Shown here: positions 10,927 through 19,947 of the stretch, in pieces
Numbering within the stretch: the first letter of the stretch is position 1
How the letters are laid out: every line of letters begins with the position of its first letter
Assembly (NCBI RefSeq): GCF_002093745.1
Contig: NZ_MTSB01000015.1
Span: forward strand, 62,001 to 126,000
Reading direction: 5' to 3'
Source: Pseudomonas graminis
GTDB taxonomy: Bacteria > Pseudomonadota > Gammaproteobacteria > Pseudomonadales > Pseudomonadaceae
Length of the DNA stretch: 64,000 bases
The notes under the pieces: model-generated
The model's input: the letters and a program-made list of their open reading frames with translations, nothing else
Told to the model about the DNA's origin: nothing
Databases searched by the model: none
Translations under genes and position numbers: made by a program

Positions 10927-11162
10927 GAACTGACCTTCTTGTGTGTTTTGAAGTAGTGCAGCATAGCGTCTCAATGCCCGTGGCAGGATCAGGTCAGCAC
11001 TCATCTCGTGAGGAATCTGATAAAACGGCTGTCATCTTTCGGCGTGAGGTGCTCAACCGAGGGATGCGTGCGCCGAGGCCGCTATAGTGTTCCGATGGTT
11101 TATGACGCGCCGTTCACTGCCCCTTTCCCTTACACCCCCAGGCCCTTACAGACACTGAGGTC

Positions 11163-14078
11163 ATGATGCCGCTCGCCACGCTTATCCGCCGCTCCAGCCT
11201 GCCTTGCCCTGATGTCAGTCTCGACCAGGCGCTTCAATTGCTCGAACAGCATTACGGTTTGAGCGGCACCTTGAAAGCACTGGGCAGCCAGCAGGATCGT
11301 AATTTTCTGCTTGAAACCGACACGCGGCGCTACGTCCTGAAGATTTGTCACGGTGCCTATTCACCGACAGAACTGAACGCCCAGCATGCGGCGCTGCAAC
11401 ACTTGGCGAGCCACAGCACGGTCAGCGTCCCCGGGGTAATTCGCGCCAATGACACCGAGCAGCTGTTGTCCATCGAGATCGACGGGCAGGCGGTGCATAT
11501 GCGCTTACTGGAGTTCATCGACGGGCAGTCGTTGGGTCATGCCGGGCATTTGAGCCATGAGGTGGTGACCGGTTTGGGGGAACTGTGTGCGCGCGTCGAT
11601 CTGGCGCTGGCGGATTTCGAGCATCCCGGCCTGGAGCGCATTCTGCAATGGGACCCGCGCCACGCTCATGCACTGACCAGACATCTGCTGCCGGTGATCA
11701 CCGATGCCGACGCTCAAGCGTGCGTGATCGAGGCGGCAGAGCAGGCCCATCGCCGTCTGCTGCCATTGATCCCGGCGCTGCCGATACAGGCGGTGCATCT
11801 GGACATCACTGAACACAACGTGGTCTGGCAGCGTGACAGCCATTGCCACTGGCAGATGCAAGGCCTGATCGATTTCGGTGATCTGGTCAGCACCTGGCGC
11901 GTGGCCGACCTGTCGGTCACTTGCGCGGCGCTGTTGCATCATGCCGAGGGTGATCCGCTTTACATCCTGCCGGCGATCCGCGCCTATCAGGCCCTGAACC
12001 CGCTGAAGACTGAAGAGTGGCAGGCGCTCTGGCCACTGATCGTGGCGCGCTCTGCGGTGCTGGTGCTCAGCAGCGAACAACAGGCCAGTGTCGAGCCAGA
12101 CAACACGTACATTCAGGCCAACGTTGCCGGCGAATGGAACATCTTCGACGTCGCCACCTCGGTGCCGATGGCGCTGATGGAAACGGCGATCCTGCAGGCC
12201 GTGGGGGTGGATTTTCCACCTGTCGCTCAACCCGTTTATCAGCCTCTGCTGCCTGGTCTGCAAGGGTGCAAGCCGACGTTAGTGGACCTGGGTGTGCTCA
12301 GCGAACACTTCGTCGCGGGCAACTGGGAACAAGACGGTATCGATGAATACCTGCTCTCTCAGGCCGCTGGCGACGACGGCCTGGCTGCCAGTCGTTTTGG
12401 AGAGTATCGGCTGTCGCGCACGTTGCCTGACAGTGACCGAGAACCCGAAACGTTCGCCCTGCACGTCGAACTGCATGTGCCTGCCGAGACGCGGCTGCAT
12501 GCTCCGTTCGACGCTGCGTTGCGCCTGACCGCCGATGCAGCGTTATTGCTGATCGGTGACTCGATAAGCCTGAAGCTATGGGGCGTGTTGCCGGACGTTG
12601 CGCTGCCTGACCGGGTTCAGGCAGGCGCGCTGATCGGGCAGGGCGCTGGCTCGGTGCTGCTGCAACTGTGTACCGCTGAAAACCTCAGCCCGCCACTGTT
12701 CACGACGCCTTCATGGGCAGCAGCCTGGCGCAGGTTCTGCCCGTCGCCTTCGGCCTTGCTGGGTTTCGACTGCGATGCGCCCGCGCTTCAGGACTCGGCG
12801 GCCTTGCTGGCGCGCCGTGACGCGAGCTTCGCCCGGTCGCAAAAACACTATTATCAGGCACCGCCACAGATCGAGCGCGGCTGGCGCAACCACCTGATCG
12901 ACATGCAGGGCCGTTCGTATCTGGACATGCTCAACAACGTCGCCGTCCTCGGCCACGGTCATCCGCGCATGGCCCATGAAGCGGCCCGGCAGTGGTCGCT
13001 GCTCAACACCAATTCGCGCTTTCACTACGCGGCCATTGCCGAGTTTTCCGAGCGTCTGCTCGCGCTGGCGCCTGCTGGTATGGACCGGGTGTTTCTGGTC
13101 AACAGCGGCACCGAGGCCAACGACCTGGCGATTCGCCTGGCCTGGGCCTACAGCGGCGGGCGCGACATGCTCAGTGTGCTGGAGGCCTATCATGGCTGGT
13201 CGGTGGCGACCGATGCGATTTCCACCTCGATTGCCGACAACCCGCAGGCGCTCAGCACCCGCCCTGACTGGGTGCATCCGGTCACCGCGCCCAACACCTA
13301 TCGTGGGCCGTTCCGGGGGGCGGACAGCGCGCCGGATTATGTGCGCAGCGTCGACCAGGTGCTGGCAACGCTGGCCGAGCAGCAACGTCAGGTGGCGGGT
13401 TTCATCTGCGAGCCGGTGTATGGCAATGCAGGCGGTATTTCGCTGCCGCCCGGCTACCTGCAACAGGTCTACCAGAAGATTCGCGCCCTGGGTGGTGTGT
13501 GCATCGCCGATGAAGTGCAGGTGGGCTATGGCCGTCTCGGTCATTACTTCTGGGGCTTCGAAGAGCAGGGCGTGGTGCCGGACATCATTACTCTGGCCAA
13601 AGGCATGGGCAACGGCCACCCGCTGGGCGCGGTGATTACCCGCCGTGAGATTGCCGAGGCGCTGGAGGCAGAGGGTTACTTCTTCTCGTCATCCGGCGGC
13701 AGCCCGGTCAGTTGCCGGATCGGCATGGCGGTGCTGGATGTCATGGAAGAGGAAAAACTATGGGACAACGCCCGGATTGTCGGTGACCACTTCAAGGCGC
13801 GTTTGCAGGCGCTGGCCGATAAACACCCGCTGATCGGTGCCGTGCATGGTACGGGTTTCTATCTGGGCGTAGAGCTGGTCCGTGACCGCCAGACCCTGGA
13901 GCCTGCCAGCGAAGAAACCGCGCAACTTTGCGAACGCCTGCGTGAGCTGGGCATCTTCATGCAGCCGACCGGTGATTACCTGAACATCCTCAAAGTCAAA
14001 CCTCCCATGTGTACCACCCGCCAGAGTGTGGATTTTTTTGTCGATAACGTGTCGAAGGTCTTGCGTGAACTGGAGTAG
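11163..14078 (+). CDS. Three-part fusion: APH-type kinase, degenerate M23-like domain, class-III PLP aminotransferase
   Basis: The 971-residue protein has an N-terminal aminoglycoside-phosphotransferase-fold kinase (about 1-340; catalytic HLDITEHN near residue 213 and metal-binding IDFGD near 235), a middle stretch (about 410-560) that resembles the beta-barrel of M23 peptidases but lacks the HxxxD and HxH zinc ligands, and a C-terminal class-III aminotransferase (about 580-971; NSGTEAND near 647, PLP-binding lysine in LAKGMGNGHPLGA near 812). Homologous kinase and aminotransferase parts act in sequence in animals: hydroxylysine kinase, and the phospho-lyases for phosphohydroxylysine and phosphoethanolamine. 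The likely reaction is therefore phosphorylation of an amino alcohol followed by elimination of phosphate and ammonia; the substrate is inferred only. GAGG favours the second of two adjacent ATGs (11166). Confidence 0.85.
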   Translation: MMPLATLIRRSSLPCPDVSLDQALQLLEQHYGLSGTLKALGSQQDRNFLLETDTRRYVLKICHGAYSPTELNAQHAALQHLASHSTVSVPGVIRANDTEQLLSIEIDGQAVHMRLLEFIDGQSLGHAGHLSHEVVTGLGELCARVDLALADFEHPGLERILQWDPRHAHALTRHLLPVITDADAQACVIEAAEQAHRRLLPLIPALPIQAVHLDITEHNVVWQRDSHCHWQMQGLIDFGDLVSTWRVADLSVTCAALLHHAEGDPLYILPAIRAYQALNPLKTEEWQALWPLIVARSAVLVLSSEQQASVEPDNTYIQANVAGEWNIFDVATSVPMALMETAILQAVGVDFPPVAQPVYQPLLPGLQGCKPTLVDLGVLSEHFVAGNWEQDGIDEYLLSQAAGDDGLAASRFGEYRLSRTLPDSDREPETFALHVELHVPAETRLHAPFDAALRLTADAALLLIGDSISLKLWGVLPDVALPDRVQAGALIGQGAGSVLLQLCTAENLSPPLFTTPSWAAAWRRFCPSPSALLGFDCDAPALQDSAALLARRDASFARSQKHYYQAPPQIERGWRNHLIDMQGRSYLDMLNNVAVLGHGHPRMAHEAARQWSLLNTNSRFHYAAIAEFSERLLALAPAGMDRVFLVNSGTEANDLAIRLAWAYSGGRDMLSVLEAYHGWSVATDAISTSIADNPQALSTRPDWVHPVTAPNTYRGPFRGADSAPDYVRSVDQVLATLAEQQRQVAGFICEPVYGNAGGISLPPGYLQQVYQKIRALGGVCIADEVQVGYGRLGHYFWGFEEQGVVPDIITLAKGMGNGHPLGAVITRREIAEALEAEGYFFSSSGGSPVSCRIGMAVLDVMEEEKLWDNARIVGDHFKARLQALADKHPLIGAVHGTGFYLGVELVRDRQTLEPASEETAQLCERLRELGIFMQPTGDYLNILKVKPPMCTTRQSVDFFVDNVSKVLRELE

Positions 14079-14096
14079 GCGCTGTTTTTGACAGAG

Positions 14097-14313
14097 GACG
14101 CAGAGCGTCCAGAACGGCATACCGACGCGGAGCGTCGGCACGATAGGGGGTCGGAGGCCGCTCGCTGCGCAAGGTCAGCGTCGGCCCGGATGTCGCTCGC
14201 TGCGCGGTCAGCGTCCTCCCGGATGTTGCTTGCTGCGCACGGTCGGCGTCGTCCCGAACACCGCTCGTTCCTCACGCTCCAGCGTGGGAACGCATTGCGT
14301 GACGCTCTGCGTC
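14097..14313. repeat. Nested palindromic intergenic element with 13-base terminal inverted repeats
   Basis: The element starts with GACGCAGAGCGTC (14097-14109) and ends with its exact reverse complement GACGCTCTGCGTC (14301-14313). Inside are further palindromes, for example CCGACGCGGAGCGTCGG near 14121-14137 and CTCACGCTCCAGCGTG near 14271-14286, and repeats of a GCTCGCTGCGC-like unit. It resembles the multi-hairpin repeats seen between genes in Pseudomonas. It has no coding capacity and separates the fusion gene from aguB. Confidence 0.75.
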
Positions 14314-14358
14314 ACATTGTCGGCCGCGCTCAAGTGCCAAGTTGAGCCTGTATATAGA

Positions 14359-14393
14359 TTTATATCGATATAAATTCTAGGTAATCCGGATTA
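14359..14393. promoter_or_regulatory. Two perfect palindromes upstream of aguBA (candidate operators)
   Basis: TTTATATCGATATAAA (14359-14374) is a perfect 16-base palindrome and TAATCCGGATTA (14382-14393) is a perfect 12-base palindrome, eight bases later. They lie about 115-150 bases ahead of the aguB start in an AT-rich stretch that contrasts with the GC-rich surroundings. Symmetric sites in this position are typical of dimeric repressors or activators. The binding protein is unknown and no aguR-like gene is nearby in the window. Confidence 0.45.
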
Positions 14394-14507
14394 AAAGAAG
14401 AAATACCCTTTTAAACCCGATTTTTATCCGCTATAAAGACCGCCATAATCGTCATCGCCCGTCTGCTATGGTGATAAGTCCTTGCAACCGCCCCTGGAGA
14501 TATTTTC

Positions 14508-15386
14508 ATGAGCCGTATCGTTTCTGTCGCTGCTACCCAGATGGCCTGCTCCTGGGATCTGGAAGCCAACATCGAGACCGCTGAAAAGCTGGTCCGTGAA
14601 GCTGCCGCCAAGGGCGCACAGATCATCCTGATTCAGGAACTGTTCGAAACCCCGTACTTCTGCCAGAAGCCGAACTCGGACTACTTGCAGTTGGCGACCC
14701 CTCTTGAATCCAACGTTGCCATCAAGCATTTCCAGAAGATCGCCAAAGAGCTGCAAGTCGTGCTGCCGATCAGCTTCTTCGAGCTGGCGGGTCGTGCGCG
14801 TTTCAACACCATTGCGATCATCGACGCAGACGGCACCAACCTGGGCATCTACCGCAAGAGCCACATCCCGGACGGCCCTGGCTACCACGAAAAGTACTAC
14901 TTCAACCCGGGCGACACCGGTTTCAAGGTCTGGCAGACCCGCTACGCGAAGATCGGCGTCGGCATCTGTTGGGATCAGTGGTTCCCGGAGTGCGCACGCA
15001 GCATGGCGTTGCAGGGTGCAGAAATCCTGTTCTACCCGACCGCCATCGGCAGCGAGCCGCATGACAAGACCATCAGCTCCCGCGACCATTGGCAGCGTGT
15101 GCAACAAGGCCATGCCGGCGCGAACCTGATGCCGTTGATCGCCAGCAACCGCATCGGCAACGAAGAACAGGACGGTTACGACATCACCTTCTACGGCTCG
15201 TCGTTCATCGCCAACCAGTTCGGTGAAAAAGTCGCCGAGCTCAACGAAACCGAAGAAGGCGTGCTGGTCCACAGCTTCGACCTGGACGAACTGGAGCACA
15301 TCCGCAGCGCTTGGGGCACATTCCGCGATCGCCGTCCGAACCTGTACGGCGCGGTCAAGACCCTCGACGGTTCGCTGGAGTCCTGA
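14508..15386 (+). CDS. aguB: N-carbamoylputrescine amidase AguB
   Basis: A 292-residue nitrilase-superfamily enzyme with the Glu-Lys-Cys triad in place: E44 in [11 protein letters not shown], the lysine in YRKSHIPDG near residue 120 and the nucleophile in [10 protein letters not shown] near residue 157. It hydrolyses N-carbamoylputrescine to putrescine, CO2 and ammonia. CCTGGAG lies upstream of the ATG. It is followed after five bases by aguA, and the two enzymes run the agmatine deiminase route from agmatine to putrescine. The order aguB-aguA matches other pseudomonads. Confidence 0.95.
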   Translation: MSRIVSVAATQMACSWDLEANIETAEKLVREAAAKGAQIILIQELFETPYFCQKPNSDYLQLATPLESNVAIKHFQKIAKELQVVLPISFFELAGRARFNTIAIIDADGTNLGIYRKSHIPDGPGYHEKYYFNPGDTGFKVWQTRYAKIGVGICWDQWFPECARSMALQGAEILFYPTAIGSEPHDKTISSRDHWQRVQQGHAGANLMPLIASNRIGNEEQDGYDITFYGSSFIANQFGEKVAELNETEEGVLVHSFDLDELEHIRSAWGTFRDRRPNLYGAVKTLDGSLES

Positions 15387-15391
15387 TCGCC

Positions 15392-16498
15392 ATGACCACG
15401 CTCAACAGCACGCCGCGCGCCGATGGTTTTCACATGCCCGCCGAATGGGCGCCGCAAACCCAGATCTGGATGGTCTGGCCAGAGCGCCCAGACAACTGGC
15501 GCCTGGGTGGCAAGCCCGCCCAGGCCGCACACGTTGCAGTGGCCAAAGCCATCGCTCGCTTTGAGCCGGTGACCGTCGCGGTGTCTGCCGGGCAGTACGA
15601 CAACGCTCGTGCGCGTCTGGATATGCCGAACATTCGCGTTGTGGAAATGAGCAGCAACGACGCTTGGGTGCGTGACAGCGGCCCGACCTTCGTCATCAAT
15701 GAGCGTGGCGAAGTGCGTGGCGTGAATTGGGCATTCAACGCCTGGGGCGGTTTCGACGGCGGGCTGTACTCGCCGTGGAACCTGGACTCGCAACTGGGCA
15801 GCAAGGTGCTGGAAATCGAGCGTTGCCCACGTTACGCCACCGAAGGCTTCGTGCTCGAAGGCGGTTCGATCCATGTCGATGGCGAAGGCACGCTGATCAC
15901 CACCGAAGAGTGCCTGCTCAACCGCAACCGTAATCCTCACCTGACCCGTGAACAGATCGAAGCGGTGCTGAGCGACTATCTGGCTGTGGATAAAATCGTC
16001 TGGCTGCCTGACGGCCTGTTCAACGACGAAACTGACGGGCATGTGGATAACTTCTGCTGTTACGTGCGCCCGGGTGAAGTGCTACTGGCCTGGACCGATG
16101 ATCCCGAAGACCCCAACTACTCACGTTGTCACGCGGCACTGAGTATTTTCGAAAACACTGTGGACGCACGGGGTCGCGCGTTTATCGTTCATAAAATGCC
16201 GATTCCAGGCCCATTGTTCGCGACAGAAGAAGAATGCGCGGGCGTCGATCAGGTGCATGGCAGCCAGGAACGCAACCCATCGGTGCGTCTGGCCGGCTCT
16301 TATGTGAACTTTCTGATCGTCAACGGCGGCATCATTGCACCGAGCTTCGACGATCCGATGGACGAAAAGGCCCGTGAGATCCTGCAAAAGCTGTTTCCGG
16401 AGCACGAGGTGGTGATGACCCCGGGCCGTGAGTTACTGCTGGGTGGAGGCAATATTCATTGCCTGACGCAGCAACAACCCGCCCCCTTTAAAGGGTAA
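15392..16498 (+). CDS. aguA: Agmatine deiminase AguA
   Basis: The 368-residue protein of the guanidino-group-modifying superfamily shows WPERPDNWR near the N-terminus, [12 protein letters not shown], the histidine in [10 protein letters not shown], and the nucleophilic C357 in [13 protein letters not shown] close to the C-terminus. It converts agmatine to N-carbamoylputrescine and ammonia. The start at 15392 lies five bases after the aguB stop; a further upstream in-frame start would overlap aguB extensively and is not used here. A strong terminator follows. Confidence 0.95.
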   Translation: MTTLNSTPRADGFHMPAEWAPQTQIWMVWPERPDNWRLGGKPAQAAHVAVAKAIARFEPVTVAVSAGQYDNARARLDMPNIRVVEMSSNDAWVRDSGPTFVINERGEVRGVNWAFNAWGGFDGGLYSPWNLDSQLGSKVLEIERCPRYATEGFVLEGGSIHVDGEGTLITTEECLLNRNRNPHLTREQIEAVLSDYLAVDKIVWLPDGLFNDETDGHVDNFCCYVRPGEVLLAWTDDPEDPNYSRCHAALSIFENTVDARGRAFIVHKMPIPGPLFATEEECAGVDQVHGSQERNPSVRLAGSYVNFLIVNGGIIAPSFDDPMDEKAREILQKLFPEHEVVMTPGRELLLGGGNIHCLTQQQPAPFKG

Positions 16499-16554
16499 TA
16501 CTTCGTAACTAGTTGTATCTTGCAGTAACTGGCTGGTCCCGATTTTGCTCTACT

Positions 16555-16581
16555 AAGCCCATCATCTGATGGGCTTTTTTT
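16555..16581 (+). terminator. Rho-independent terminator after aguA
   Basis: AAGCCCATCA-tct-GATGGGCTT forms a tight stem followed by a run of T, 57 bases after the aguA stop. Confidence 0.85.
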
Positions 16582-16718
16582 ATGCGTTACTCTATAACGT
16601 CCCTCATCAGATTTATCGGCCGTGACAGTAAATTCGGTTGGCGAAAACCCGTTTTATTAGCTTGACTGTCATATGGCACCAGTAGATTTAGCCCCTCATG
16701 AATCAAGAGGTTTTCGTT

Positions 16719-16925
16719 ATGAACGCAGGTATGAACCCGCAGTATGTACGTGGTTTGTCTGCTTCCCCCAGTAACGAGGCCCGCCAGTTGCTGGCGGAGT
16801 GGTTAAGGAAAACCAGGCCTGCAAAACCAAGACCGGACGTGCGCGCAATGTTATTGCAGCGCTACCCCGCAGGATTGCTCAACGATGCGGAATTTGAAGC
16901 ACTCTTCCGCGTGCTGACAGATTAG
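16719..16925 (+). CDS. Small conserved-type hypothetical protein
   Basis: A 68-residue basic protein starting MNAGMNPQYVRGL; family not recognised. AGAGG eight bases ahead of the ATG at 16719 decides the start over an in-frame ATG seven codons upstream. The sequence has no signal peptide or membrane segment and is predicted mostly helical, with WLRKTRPAKPRPDVRAMLL as a basic middle part. It has its own upstream region after the aguA terminator and is followed by the promoter of the porin gene, so it is probably monocistronic. Confidence 0.6.
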   Translation: MNAGMNPQYVRGLSASPSNEARQLLAEWLRKTRPAKPRPDVRAMLLQRYPAGLLNDAEFEALFRVLTD

Positions 16926-16961
16926 GTCATACACCAGACTTCAGTTTGATCATCCGGGTGT

Positions 16962-16990
16962 TTGACACCCCCAGGCACCGGGACTAGCAT
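16962..16990 (+). promoter_or_regulatory. Sigma-70 type promoter of the porin gene
   Basis: TTGACA (16962-16967), a 17-base spacer, and TAGCAT (16985-16990). It would give a leader of about 150 bases before the porin start at 17150. The -35 box is a perfect consensus. Confidence 0.6.
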
Positions 16991-17149
16991 TCGCGCCCCA
17001 CTGCCTGTGGCTTGACCCTTCTACGTGCATCAGTAGTCCACTGCGATGACCTCGTGCGGCTTTCCATGCTGCTTGTTCAGAGACTGGAAGCCAGGACGGC
17101 CAATAGCCGTCGCCACAGCGCATGTCAATGTGCAGAAAAGGAAGACAAG

Positions 17150-18424
17150 ATGCTTAACAAACGTATGGGCATGCTCGCTTTGGGCATCATCAGCGCCGGT
17201 GAGGCCTTGGCCCAGGGGCAGGCAGACTCGAAAGGTTTCGTCGAAGACAGCCATCTGAACGTCGACCTGCGCAATGCTTACATCAACCGCGACTTCAAGA
17301 ATGGCCGTGAAGACAAGTCCGAATGGGGCCAGGCTTTCATGGGCACGTTCGCGTCCGGTTTTACGCAAGGCACGGTCGGTGTGGGCGTCGATGCCTTTGC
17401 GCTGTACGGCATTCGCCTGGACGGCGGCAAGGGACGCAGTGGCAATGGCGGCATCGATTTCTTCAAGCAGGGCGACAGTGGTGCTGCGGCCGATGACCTG
17501 TCCCGCGCAGGCGCGGCGGTTAAGGCGCGCTTTTCGAATACCATCATCAAATACGGCGAGCAGATGCCGCAATTGCCGGTGCTCAGTTACGACAACTCTC
17601 GTCTGCTGCCAGAAAGCTACACCGGCACCCTGATCACCTCTAAAGAGATTGACGGGCTTGAAGTCGTTGCAGGGCGTTTCACCCAGGAAGCCCGCAAAAG
17701 TGCCGAAGGTCGCGACAGCGGTGATCTGAAAAGCATCAACGTCTATGGCGCCAGCTACAAATTCACCGATGAATTCAGTGCTGCGTTTTACGCCTCCGAC
17801 AACGAAGACGTGCTCAAAAAGCAGTACATCAACCTGAACTACGTCTTTGCCCTGCCGCAAGACCAGTCCCTGACCTTCGACTTCAACGGCTACAAGACCA
17901 GGCTGGATAAAGACTTCACCACCAGCGACGCGCGTGACAACAAAATATGGAGCCTGGCGGCGACTTGGGCCGTCGGTATCCACTCCTTTACCCTAGCGCA
18001 CCAGCGCAGCACCGGTGACATGGGTTACGCCTACGGCGGCTATCGCAACGATGGTGGCTTTGGTGATGGCGGCAACACCATCTACCTCGCCAATTCCTAC
18101 TGGTCTGACTTCAACGGCAAGGACGAGCGCTCGTGGCAAGCAGCCTACGGCGTGGACCTGTCCGGCCTCGTCCTGCCGGGCCTGAGCTACAAGGCCGCCT
18201 ACGTGCGCGGTGACAACATCGACGACGGCACCGTTGGCAGCGGCGACGGCACCGAGCGCGAGATCTTCAGCCAGCTGACCTACGTGGTCCAAAGCGGCCC
18301 GGCCAAAGACCTCTCGATCCGCCTGCGCAACTCATTCTTGCGCGTCTCCGACGACGCACAGGCCTACAACAACGATGGCAATGAAACCCGCATTTTCGTG
18401 GATTATCCGATCAGCGTTTTCTGA
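17150..18424 (+). CDS. OprD-family outer membrane porin
   Basis: A 424-residue protein starting MLNKRMGMLALG, with a signal peptide ending near ALAQG and a mature N-terminus GFVEDSHLNVDLRN typical of OprD porins (18-stranded beta-barrels for small substrates). Family landmarks include YGIRLDGGKGRSG, QMPQLPVLSYDNSRLLPE and SYKAAYVRGDNID; the last residues end in an aromatic (SVF), as outer membrane barrels do. AAAAGGAAG precedes the ATG at 17150; the frame extends upstream but that part reads as non-signal sequence. Substrate cannot be assigned; its place after aguBA is suggestive but a terminator separates them. Confidence 0.9.
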   Translation: MLNKRMGMLALGIISAGEALAQGQADSKGFVEDSHLNVDLRNAYINRDFKNGREDKSEWGQAFMGTFASGFTQGTVGVGVDAFALYGIRLDGGKGRSGNGGIDFFKQGDSGAAADDLSRAGAAVKARFSNTIIKYGEQMPQLPVLSYDNSRLLPESYTGTLITSKEIDGLEVVAGRFTQEARKSAEGRDSGDLKSINVYGASYKFTDEFSAAFYASDNEDVLKKQYINLNYVFALPQDQSLTFDFNGYKTRLDKDFTTSDARDNKIWSLAATWAVGIHSFTLAHQRSTGDMGYAYGGYRNDGGFGDGGNTIYLANSYWSDFNGKDERSWQAAYGVDLSGLVLPGLSYKAAYVRGDNIDDGTVGSGDGTEREIFSQLTYVVQSGPAKDLSIRLRNSFLRVSDDAQAYNNDGNETRIFVDYPISVF

Positions 18425-18452
18425 CGGGGTAGCGGTCAAGCCGTAACAAGAG

Positions 18453-18480
18453 GCCCCGGTTTCTAGCCGGGGCATTTTTT
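18453..18480 (+). terminator. Rho-independent terminator after the porin gene
   Basis: GCCCCGG-tttcta-GCCGGGGC followed by ATTTTTT, 28 bases after the stop. Confidence 0.88.
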
Positions 18481-18509
18481 AACGGTTCCGCTTAATGCTG
18501 CATGGCTGA

Positions 18510-18836
18510 TCAGTCTTTCGGTTTCCCCATATCGGCGAATTGAGTGATATGTATCGCGTGATCCGGGAATCGGGCCGTCACGATCAACTCGCCCCCCATA
18601 GCCTCTATAAAACGTCTGACGGTACTGATGTACATGTCAGTACGCTTCTCCATTTTCGCCACGCTGCCTTGGCTGACCTGCAGAAGCTGAGCGAGCGACT
18701 CTTGGGAAAGCAGCCTTGCACGGCGAAGCTCGGCGAGATCCATTTCTGAGCGCAGTTGTTCAAACTTTTCTTGCCCGCGAGCCTGAGCTTCGGGCGACAT
18801 TTTTTCGCGTAGAGCTGAAAATTTTTTTCCGGCCAT
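18510..18836 (-). CDS. XRE-family antitoxin (HigA-like)
   Basis: A 108-residue DNA-binding protein with a charged N-terminal region and an XRE helix-turn-helix (LLSQESLAQLLQVSQGSVAKMEKR, about residues 43-66). The following segment YISTVRRFIEAMGGELIVTARFPD is characteristic of antitoxins paired with RelE/HigB (Gp49-like) toxins. It starts five bases after the end of the toxin remnant, in the toxin-first order of HigBA-like loci. The antitoxin reads intact while the toxin does not. Confidence 0.85.
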   Translation of the reverse strand: MAGKKFSALREKMSPEAQARGQEKFEQLRSEMDLAELRRARLLSQESLAQLLQVSQGSVAKMEKRTDMYISTVRRFIEAMGGELIVTARFPDHAIHITQFADMGKPKD

Positions 18837-18841
18837 GATGG

Positions 18842-19180
18842 CTACCTGTCTTCATTTTGCTGTGCTGCAAGGTGCTCGTCATAAAGACGATCTGCGATAG
18901 CCAGCATCCGTTCATAGAATCGCTTATCTCCTGTCTTGTCTCCACCTATCAGGAGGATCGCGGTGCGAGTGGGATCAAATGCATAAAAGATCCTGATTGG
19001 CTTGGCTGCGCTTTGCACACGTAACTCACGCATGTGGCTGTGTCGAGTACCATGCAGCCCGCTGGAGAACGGGTATTCCAGGTGCGGCCCTCTTGACGAT
19101 CGGCGTCAATGCGGGTCGATGAGTGCATGAGAGCTTGCACGCTTGCAGCTACGGACTGAATACTTGATCGAAGGATTAGT
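18842..19180 (-). pseudogene. RelE/HigB-like (Gp49-type) toxin, frame broken in its N-terminal third
   Basis: An uninterrupted frame from about 19105 down to 18842 reads GPHLEYPFSSGLHGTRHSH then MRELRVQSAAKPIRIFYAF and ends with IADRLYDEHLAAQQNEDR, which is the central and C-terminal part of a Gp49-like toxin. The upstream piece QSVAASVQAL, which the family places just before it, is readable only in a different frame around 19118-19160, and a TGA (19106-19108) blocks the central frame. The first part of the family (WWxxL-like start) could not be found with confidence. It is therefore a frameshifted remnant. A shortened product from the internal ATG at 19033 (63 residues) is possible but would lack the first half of the fold. 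Confidence 0.75.
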
Positions 19181-19321
19181 GTCAGATGCTTTTTCAGAAC
19201 TGAGAAAGCAGAGGCTGCCAGCGAGGCAATCTGGCGCCTGGATTTTGATCGTAAAAGGGCGCCCGATGTGTGATGCGATGCATCACATCTTTACCGGTAT
19301 CATCTTCCTGGATCCGCGCTC

Positions 19322-19852
19322 TCAATCCGCAATCAACTGAACACACACGGCGAAACTTCCGAGGAATATCCAGAAAAAGCTGAACAACCAAGGACTGCGC
19401 TTGGAGAACAGCAAGGATTTTTTCGGCCCGGTTTCACTGGACTCCCAATCGCTGAACAATGGCGAGTCGTCATAGGTCAGCCCGATGACCGGCTCGCTGA
19501 GCAGCAGTTGAGCCTGTTTGTGATGCCAATGCTGGATGATGTCGCAGGCCGCCCGAATACCCGGCCAGGCGAACAGCGTACTAAGCAGCCCCAGCAAGGC
19601 CAGCATCGGCGGTATCACCAGCGTGAACATCACGCCCCATTCCGGGTTCATGTTGGCCATTGACGACGCGTAGGCGATCACCAGAAATGACTGCGCCGAC
19701 AAATAGGCGTTGGTTCGGTTGGAGAGGTTAGTGGTTTCGTAATGAATTTCGCGTCGATAAAAGTCCAGCCGTTCCTTGGGCGAGCCAAACAATTTGACCT
19801 GCTGCTCATCCACGACTTTCGCGGGAGTTTCATCCGTTATGATTCTGGGCAC
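19322..19852 (-). CDS. Predicted membrane protein of unknown function
   Basis: A 176-residue protein from a GTG start. It has a charged N-terminus, SNRTNAYLSAQSFLVIAYASS followed by a second hydrophobic stretch (MFTLVIPPMLALLGLLSTLFAW, about residues 75-96), a soluble loop of about 55 residues, and a last membrane segment (LFSFFWIFLGSFAVCVQL) at the C-terminus. Three or so membrane passes around a cytoplasmic loop are likely. I do not recognise the family with certainty; the pattern is reminiscent of small membrane proteins such as RipA-like proteins. It lies in the accessory patch between the broken toxin and a decayed acetyltransferase. Confidence 0.6.
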   Translation of the reverse strand: MPRIITDETPAKVVDEQQVKLFGSPKERLDFYRREIHYETTNLSNRTNAYLSAQSFLVIAYASSMANMNPEWGVMFTLVIPPMLALLGLLSTLFAWPGIRAACDIIQHWHHKQAQLLLSEPVIGLTYDDSPLFSDWESSETGPKKSLLFSKRSPWLFSFFWIFLGSFAVCVQLIAD

Positions 19853-19947
19853 TGGTGTTACCGATGTGTAAAAGATGCTGGATAGACCCCCGCTTGCATC
19901 CAGCAGTTCGACTTAAATCCCGGTAGACGGGACCGTTCATCCAGTGA

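Noticed and set aside
14440..14500. Sigma-54 promoter ahead of aguB (TGG…TTGCA near 14465-14485)
   Set aside because: The GG and GC are 12 bases apart rather than 10, so the spacing is wrong for RpoN.
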